A DNA stretch of 64,000 bases, from the NCBI RefSeq assembly GCF_001687325.1, contig NZ_LZRD01000015.1:62001-126000 (forward strand), in the 5' to 3' direction. A program made the position numbers and the translations under genes. This DNA comes from Streptomyces sp. PTY087I2 (GTDB lineage: Bacteria > Actinomycetota > Actinomycetes > Streptomycetales > Streptomycetaceae). Below the pieces are notes generated by a model. The model saw only the letters and a program-made list of their open reading frames with translations. It was not told the origin of the DNA and did no database searches. This document shows positions 60,194 to 64,000 of this stretch, piece by piece (position 1 is the first letter of the stretch; each line of letters opens with the position of its first letter).

Positions 60194-61182
60194 CCCCCCT
60201 CTCCACGGACCCCGCCTCCACGGACCCTGTTTCCACGGGAGCCGTGCCCGTTACGGTCCGGCGCCGCCGGCCCCGTTACTGGCGCGGGGCCGTGCTCACC
60301 GTCGCCGGGCTGTACTTCCTCACCCCGCTGATCTCCTCGTTCGTCTTCACCGTCCACGTCCCGGGGCAGGGCCTCACCTTCGCCGCGTACAGCGGGATCC
60401 TGTCGGCCGACGGCTTCACCGAGAGCCTGTTCCTCTCGCTCTCCCTCGCCGCAGCCACGATCGCGCTCGCCCTGCTGCTCGTCGTGCCCGCCCTCGTCGC
60501 GGTCCGGCTCGGGCCGCCCCGGCTGCGCGCCGTCGTCGAGATCGTCTGCATGCTGCCGCTGGTGGTGCCGCCGATCGCGCTGGTCACCGGGATCGCCACC
60601 GTGCTGCGCTGGGGGCCCGACCACTTCTCCCGCACCCCGCTCTACCAGACCTTCCTCGCCGTGCAGAACGAGTCGTTCCCGGTGGTGCTGGTCCTCGCCT
60701 ACACCGTGCTGGCGCTGCCGTTCGTGCACCGCTCGCTGGACGCGGGGCTCCGCGCGGTCGACGTGCCGACGCTGGTGGAGGCGGCCCGGAACTGCGGGGC
60801 CGGACGGCTGTACGTGATCCTCCGCGTCATCCTGCCCAACCTGCGCTCCTCGCTCGCCGGGGCCTCCTTCCTCACCCTGGCGCTGGTGCTCGGCGAGTAC
60901 ACCGTCGCCTCGCTGCTGGGCTTCCGCCCGTTCGCGGTGTGGATCGTCTCCGTCTCCGGCGCCGAGGCCCGGATGTCGGTCGCGGTGTCCCTGCTCTCCC
61001 TGCTGATCACCTGGGCCCTGCTGCTCGTCCTCTCCCGCGCCGGAAGCGGCCCGTCCGCCGGTGTCCCGGCCGCCGGTTCCGCATCGGGAGCCGCCGCCTC
61101 CGGAGCCGCCGCTTCAGGAGCCGCCTCCGGACCCGCCATCACCGCGTCCGCCGCCCCCACCCCCGTACCCGGCAAGGAGTAG
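60181..61182 (+). CDS. ABC transporter permease 2
   Basis: 333 residues with about six helices (VLTVAGLYFLTPLISSFVFT; VVEIVCMLPLVVPPIALVTG). The EAA loop is in LVEAARNCGAGRLYVILRVI. The C terminus carries a long low-complexity Ala/Ser/Gly tail (GSASGAAASGAAASG), encoded by short repeats. ATG 60181 lies inside the end of the first permease gene. Confidence 0.88.
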   Translation: MAALTPLSTDPASTDPVSTGAVPVTVRRRRPRYWRGAVLTVAGLYFLTPLISSFVFTVHVPGQGLTFAAYSGILSADGFTESLFLSLSLAAATIALALLLVVPALVAVRLGPPRLRAVVEIVCMLPLVVPPIALVTGIATVLRWGPDHFSRTPLYQTFLAVQNESFPVVLVLAYTVLALPFVHRSLDAGLRAVDVPTLVEAARNCGAGRLYVILRVILPNLRSSLAGASFLTLALVLGEYTVASLLGFRPFAVWIVSVSGAEARMSVAVSLLSLLITWALLLVLSRAGSGPSAGVPAAGSASGAAASGAAASGAASGPAITASAAPTPVPGKE

Positions 61183-61188
61183 CCGCCC

Positions 61189-62367
61189 ATGTCCGCCCTG
61201 CCCGTCCCGCCCACCACCGCCACCGCCGACCGCCTGCCCGATCCGGCGCGGGCCGCCGGGGGCGCGCCGGCCGCCGCCGGAGCCCGGGTGGAGTTCCGCT
61301 CGCTGCGCCGGGCGTTCGGCCCGACCGTCGCCCTCGACGGGCTCGACCTCACCGCCGAACCCGGTGAACTGCTCGCCCTCCTCGGCCCCTCCGGCTGCGG
61401 CAAGACCACCGCGCTGCGGGTGCTCGCCGGGTTCGAGCAGCCGGACTCCGGCGAGGTCCTGGTCGACGGCGAGGACATCACCCGTATCCCCGCCAACCGG
61501 CGCGACGCCGGCATGGTCTTCCAGTCCTACAGCCTCTTCCCGCACCTGAACGCCCGCGACAACGTGGCCTTCGGTCTGCGCGTACGGAAGGTGTCCGCCG
61601 CCGAGCGGCACGCCACCGCCGCCGAACTCCTCGACCTGGTCGGGCTGCCCGACCACGGCGGCCGCTTCCCGCACCAGATGTCCGGCGGCCAGCAGCAGCG
61701 CGTCGCCCTGGCCCGCGCGCTCGCCCTGCGCCCCCGGGTGCTGCTGCTGGACGAGCCGCTCTCGGCGCTCGACGCCAAGGTCCGGCTCACCCTCCGCGAG
61801 GAGATCCGCCGCCTTCAGCTCTCGCTCGGGATCACCACCATCTTCGTCACCCACGACCAGGAGGAGGCCCTCTCCATGGCCGACCGGGTCGCCGTCCTCA
61901 ACGCGGGCCGCCTGGAGCAGTGCGCGCCCCCGGCCGAGCTGTACGAACGCCCCGCCACCGCGTTCGTCGCCGAGTTCGTCGGCACCATGAACCGGCTGCC
62001 GGGCCGCCTGACCGGCACCGGTTCCGTCGAGGTCGCCGGCTGCACCCTGCCGGTGCTGCCCGCCGACGGCGAGGTCCCGGCGGGCAGCGGGCCCGTCGAG
62101 GTGCTGATCCGGCCCGAGGGCGTCCGCGTCGAGGCCGACCCCGAGGGCACGGCCACCGTCGTCTCCGCGTCGTTCCTCGGCTCGGTCACCCGGGTCCTGC
62201 TCGACCTCCCGGACGGCGTGGCGGTCAAGGCCGACCTGCCGTCCCGGGACGCCGCCGACCTGCTGCCCGGCGTACGTGCCCGGGTCACGCCCGTACCGCG
62301 CCCGGTGCTGGTCGTCCCGGCCGTCCCCGTGACGGACGAGCCGGCCGGGAAGGCGGCGACGGCATGA
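61189..62367 (+). CDS. ABC transporter ATP-binding protein
   Basis: 392-residue importer ATPase: Walker A LLGPSGCGKTTALRVLAG, signature MSGGQQQRVALARALALR, Walker B LLLDEPLSALDAKV, switch His in FVTHDQEEALSMADRV, and a C-terminal TOBE domain (IRPEGVRVEADPEG; VTRVLLDLPDGVAVKADLPS). This is the type found with spermidine/iron/phosphonate importers. Six bases after the second permease; its stop overlaps the HAD gene start by 4 bp. Confidence 0.93.
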   Translation: MSALPVPPTTATADRLPDPARAAGGAPAAAGARVEFRSLRRAFGPTVALDGLDLTAEPGELLALLGPSGCGKTTALRVLAGFEQPDSGEVLVDGEDITRIPANRRDAGMVFQSYSLFPHLNARDNVAFGLRVRKVSAAERHATAAELLDLVGLPDHGGRFPHQMSGGQQQRVALARALALRPRVLLLDEPLSALDAKVRLTLREEIRRLQLSLGITTIFVTHDQEEALSMADRVAVLNAGRLEQCAPPAELYERPATAFVAEFVGTMNRLPGRLTGTGSVEVAGCTLPVLPADGEVPAGSGPVEVLIRPEGVRVEADPEGTATVVSASFLGSVTRVLLDLPDGVAVKADLPSRDAADLLPGVRARVTPVPRPVLVVPAVPVTDEPAGKAATA

Positions 62368-63041
62368 GCGCGCCCGCCGCCGTGCTGTTCGACATGGACG
62401 GCACCCTCGTCGACACCGAGGTGCTCTGGTGGGAGACGGCCCGCGAGGTCGCCGCCGGGCTCGGCCACCGGCTCACCGACGCGGACGCGCCCGAAGTCGT
62501 CGGCCGGGCCGTCGCGGACACCGCCGCTCATCTGATCGCGGTGACGGGCGGAACGGCGGACAGGCTGCCCGCCGTCGCCGCCGAGCTGACCGGCTCCTTC
62601 CAGCGCAAGGTCGACGCGGGCGCCCCGCTGCGCCCCGGGGCCGCCGCCCTGCTGACCGCACTGGAGCGGCACCGGGTGCCGTTCGCCCTGGTCAGCGCCT
62701 CACCCCGGAGCGTCGTGGACGCGGTGGTGGCGGGGGCGCTGGCCAAGGCCGCCTTCGCCTTCACGCTCTCGGCCGACGACACCGTACGGACCAAGCCGCA
62801 TCCCGATCCGTACATGGCGGCCGCGACCCGGTTCGGGGTCCCGGCCTCGGCCTGCGTCGCCGTCGAGGACTCCCCGGACGGCGCGGCATCCGCGCACGCC
62901 GCGGGGTGTGCCGTGCTGGTGGTGCCCTCGCTGCTGCCGGTCGATCCCGCGCGGGGGAGGACCTTCGCCCGTAGCCTGGAAGAGGTGGATCTCGGGGTGC
63001 TCAGCGACTGCCTGAGGCGTCCCCGGGCGTCCGGATCCTGA
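62364..63041 (+). CDS. HAD-superfamily phosphatase
   Basis: 225 residues: motif I FDMDGTLVDTEVLWWE, motif II VSASPR, motif III Lys in TKPHPDPYMAAATRFG and motif IV VAVEDSPDGAASAHAAG. This is the beta-phosphoglucomutase-like IA subfamily, not the phosphonatase branch (which has a different motif I). The 4-bp overlap with the ABC ATPase gene puts it in the transport operon, probably to dephosphorylate the imported compound. Substrate unknown. Confidence 0.88.
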   Translation: MSAPAAVLFDMDGTLVDTEVLWWETAREVAAGLGHRLTDADAPEVVGRAVADTAAHLIAVTGGTADRLPAVAAELTGSFQRKVDAGAPLRPGAAALLTALERHRVPFALVSASPRSVVDAVVAGALAKAAFAFTLSADDTVRTKPHPDPYMAAATRFGVPASACVAVEDSPDGAASAHAAGCAVLVVPSLLPVDPARGRTFARSLEEVDLGVLSDCLRRPRASGS

Positions 63042-63091
63042 AATCCGGGGTCCGAATCGGGCGTGATTCACGCCACCCTTGATCGGGGTTG

Positions 63092-63206
63092 CGCTCAGAT
63101 GAGCGGAAAGTGGCTGACTGCACTTCTGGAAGACGTGGCACTCAGTGCCACTCTCTTGTCTTCGAGAAGTGGACTCACCTGCTCCACTCTCCGCTCAATT
63201 GAGCGG
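63092..63206. repeat. 114-bp imperfect palindrome upstream of ppdK
   Basis: Nested arms: CGCTCAGATGAGCGGAAAG (from 63092) with the complement of 63184-63206; 63121-63134 with 63158-63171 (13 of 14); centre GTGGCAC-TCA-GTGCCAC (63135-63151). The outer arms themselves are palindromes, CGCTCA-GA-TGAGCG and CCGCTCAATTGAGCGG. It could be a MITE-like element, a structured RNA, or binding sites. The rest of the 63042-63406 gap shows no gene. Confidence 0.8.
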
Positions 63207-63406
63207 CTACGGTCAAGTTTCGGCCATGTCGCCTTCAGGAGGTGAAAGCAAGGATTCCTGCGCTTCGGCCGGGCGACCCTTTCGATCTGCTGGCGGACGG
63301 GTGGTTGCGGCCGCATGACGACCAAGTGGACGTACCCATACACCTTCGATCTGGGTATGTTCCTCGCCGTCAGGGCAGCCACCGCGTCCTCGAGGAGTCG
63401 AGACCC

Positions 63407-64000
63407 GTGTCGGAAAACAAAGATCCCCAGAAGTTCGTCTACGACTTCACCGAGGGCAACAAGGATCTGAAGGATCTTCTGGGCGGCAAGGGCGCCAACC
63501 TCGCCGAGATGACCAACCTCGGGTTGCCCGTCCCTCCGGGCTTCACGATCACCACCGAGGCCTGCAAGGTCTACCTGGAGAGCGGCGACGCGCCGACCGC
63601 GCTGCGCGACGAGGTGAGTGCGCACCTCAAGGCGCTGGAAGAGCGCATGGGCAAGCAGCTCGGCCAGGCCGACGACCCGCTGCTGGTCTCCGTCCGCTCC
63701 GGCGCCAAGTTCTCCATGCCGGGCATGATGGACACGGTCCTGAATATCGGTCTCTCCGACGCCTCGGTGGCCGGTCTCGCCACCCAGTCCGGCGACGAGC
63801 GCTTCGCCTGGGACTCCTACCGCCGCCTCATCCAGATGTTCGGCAAGACCGTCCTCGGGGTCGACGGCGAGCTCTTCGAGGAGGCCCTGGAGGCCGCCAA
63901 GCACGCGAAGAAGATCACGGTCGACACCGACCTCGCCGCGGCCGACCTGAAGAAGCTGGTCAAGCAGTTCAAGAAGATCGTCGAGTCCGAGGCCGGACGC
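63407..64000 (+). CDS. ppdK: Pyruvate phosphate dikinase (5' part)
   Basis: Interconverts pyruvate, ATP and phosphate with PEP, AMP and diphosphate. GTG 63407 follows GAGGAG; the protein begins MSENKDPQKFVYDFTEGNKD, then GGKGANLAEMTNLGLPVPPG and SVRSGAKFSMPGMMDTVLN, the diagnostic ATP-binding segment of PPDK. The frame is open to the end of the window, so the swivelling His domain and the PEP-binding barrel lie beyond. Intergenic upstream region is 365 bases and carries the palindrome. Confidence 0.95.
   Translation, partial: MSENKDPQKFVYDFTEGNKDLKDLLGGKGANLAEMTNLGLPVPPGFTITTEACKVYLESGDAPTALRDEVSAHLKALEERMGKQLGQADDPLLVSVRSGAKFSMPGMMDTVLNIGLSDASVAGLATQSGDERFAWDSYRRLIQMFGKTVLGVDGELFEEALEAAKHAKKITVDTDLAAADLKKLVKQFKKIVESEAGR

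Noticed and set aside
62364..63041. Phosphonatase assignment for the HAD protein
   Set aside because: Motif I is DMDGTLVDTE, typical of beta-phosphoglucomutase-like HADs, not the phosphonatase pattern.
63063..63245. 60-codon ORF across the ppdK-upstream palindrome
   Set aside because: Its sequence simply reads through the inverted repeat; no ribosome site or homology seen.

Overview
The window is high-GC chromosomal DNA of a Streptomyces-type actinomycete. The evidence is dense ORFs with G/C-biased third positions, frequent GTG starts, many 4-bp stop/start overlaps, GC-rich hairpin terminators without U-tracts, and a core gene order typical of Streptomyces (hrcA-dnaJ ... phoH-ybeY-era ... 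leuA ... recO-uppS-zur-znu-glyS ... dus ... ppdK). I see no rRNA, tRNA, CRISPR array or intact insertion sequence.

Layout. 1-12.6 kb: heat-shock/chaperone genes (hrcA 3' end, dnaJ), nitronate monooxygenase, rsmE, HIT protein, RNase Z, adenine deaminase-type enzyme, an MFS exporter, a PfkB kinase, then the RNA-metabolism run phoH-ybeY-CBS membrane protein-YjbR. 12.6-18 kb: a DHA2 MFS pump divergent from an XRE/MmyB regulator, a catalytically degenerate cytidine deaminase-like protein, era, and a protealysin-type M4 protease with its emfourin-type inhibitor gene. 18-28 kb: leuA behind a leucine-rich leader peptide, a TerB protein, recO, uppS, a zinc regulon (zur, znuBCA with two Zur boxes) and glyS. 

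28.4-45 kb is the accessory region. It has small orphan genes, an overlapping five-gene operon of unknowns divergent from an Scr1-type XRE regulator, two DUF397 genes, a GntR-like UTRA protein without its HTH, and an ATP-grasp RiPP (graspetide/imiditide-type) cluster. That cluster has a precursor (tgmA), an ATP-grasp ligase (tgmB) and a PIMT-like methyltransferase (tgmC, frameshifted near its C terminus), divergent from an XRE regulator and an HD phosphohydrolase gene. The region is scarred: a 0.5-kb non-coding mosaic joins fragments of three neighbouring genes, and further truncated genes lie nearby. 

45-64 kb: alpha/beta hydrolase, secreted intradiol dioxygenase-like lipoprotein, a rifamycin phosphotransferase with a rifamycin-associated element upstream, glutaminase, a secreted propeller/lectin protein with a possible pore-forming C-terminal domain, PNPOx-like and methyltransferase genes, a decayed stretch with transporter fragments, dus, and a GntR regulator divergent from a complete ABC importer operon ending in a HAD phosphatase. 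A 114-bp imperfect palindrome lies upstream of ppdK, which runs off the window.

Together the core segments supply stress response, RNA maturation, zinc homeostasis, leucine synthesis and translation. The accessory segment supplies a candidate peptide natural product, antibiotic resistance and paralogous regulator modules that have been recombining with each other.
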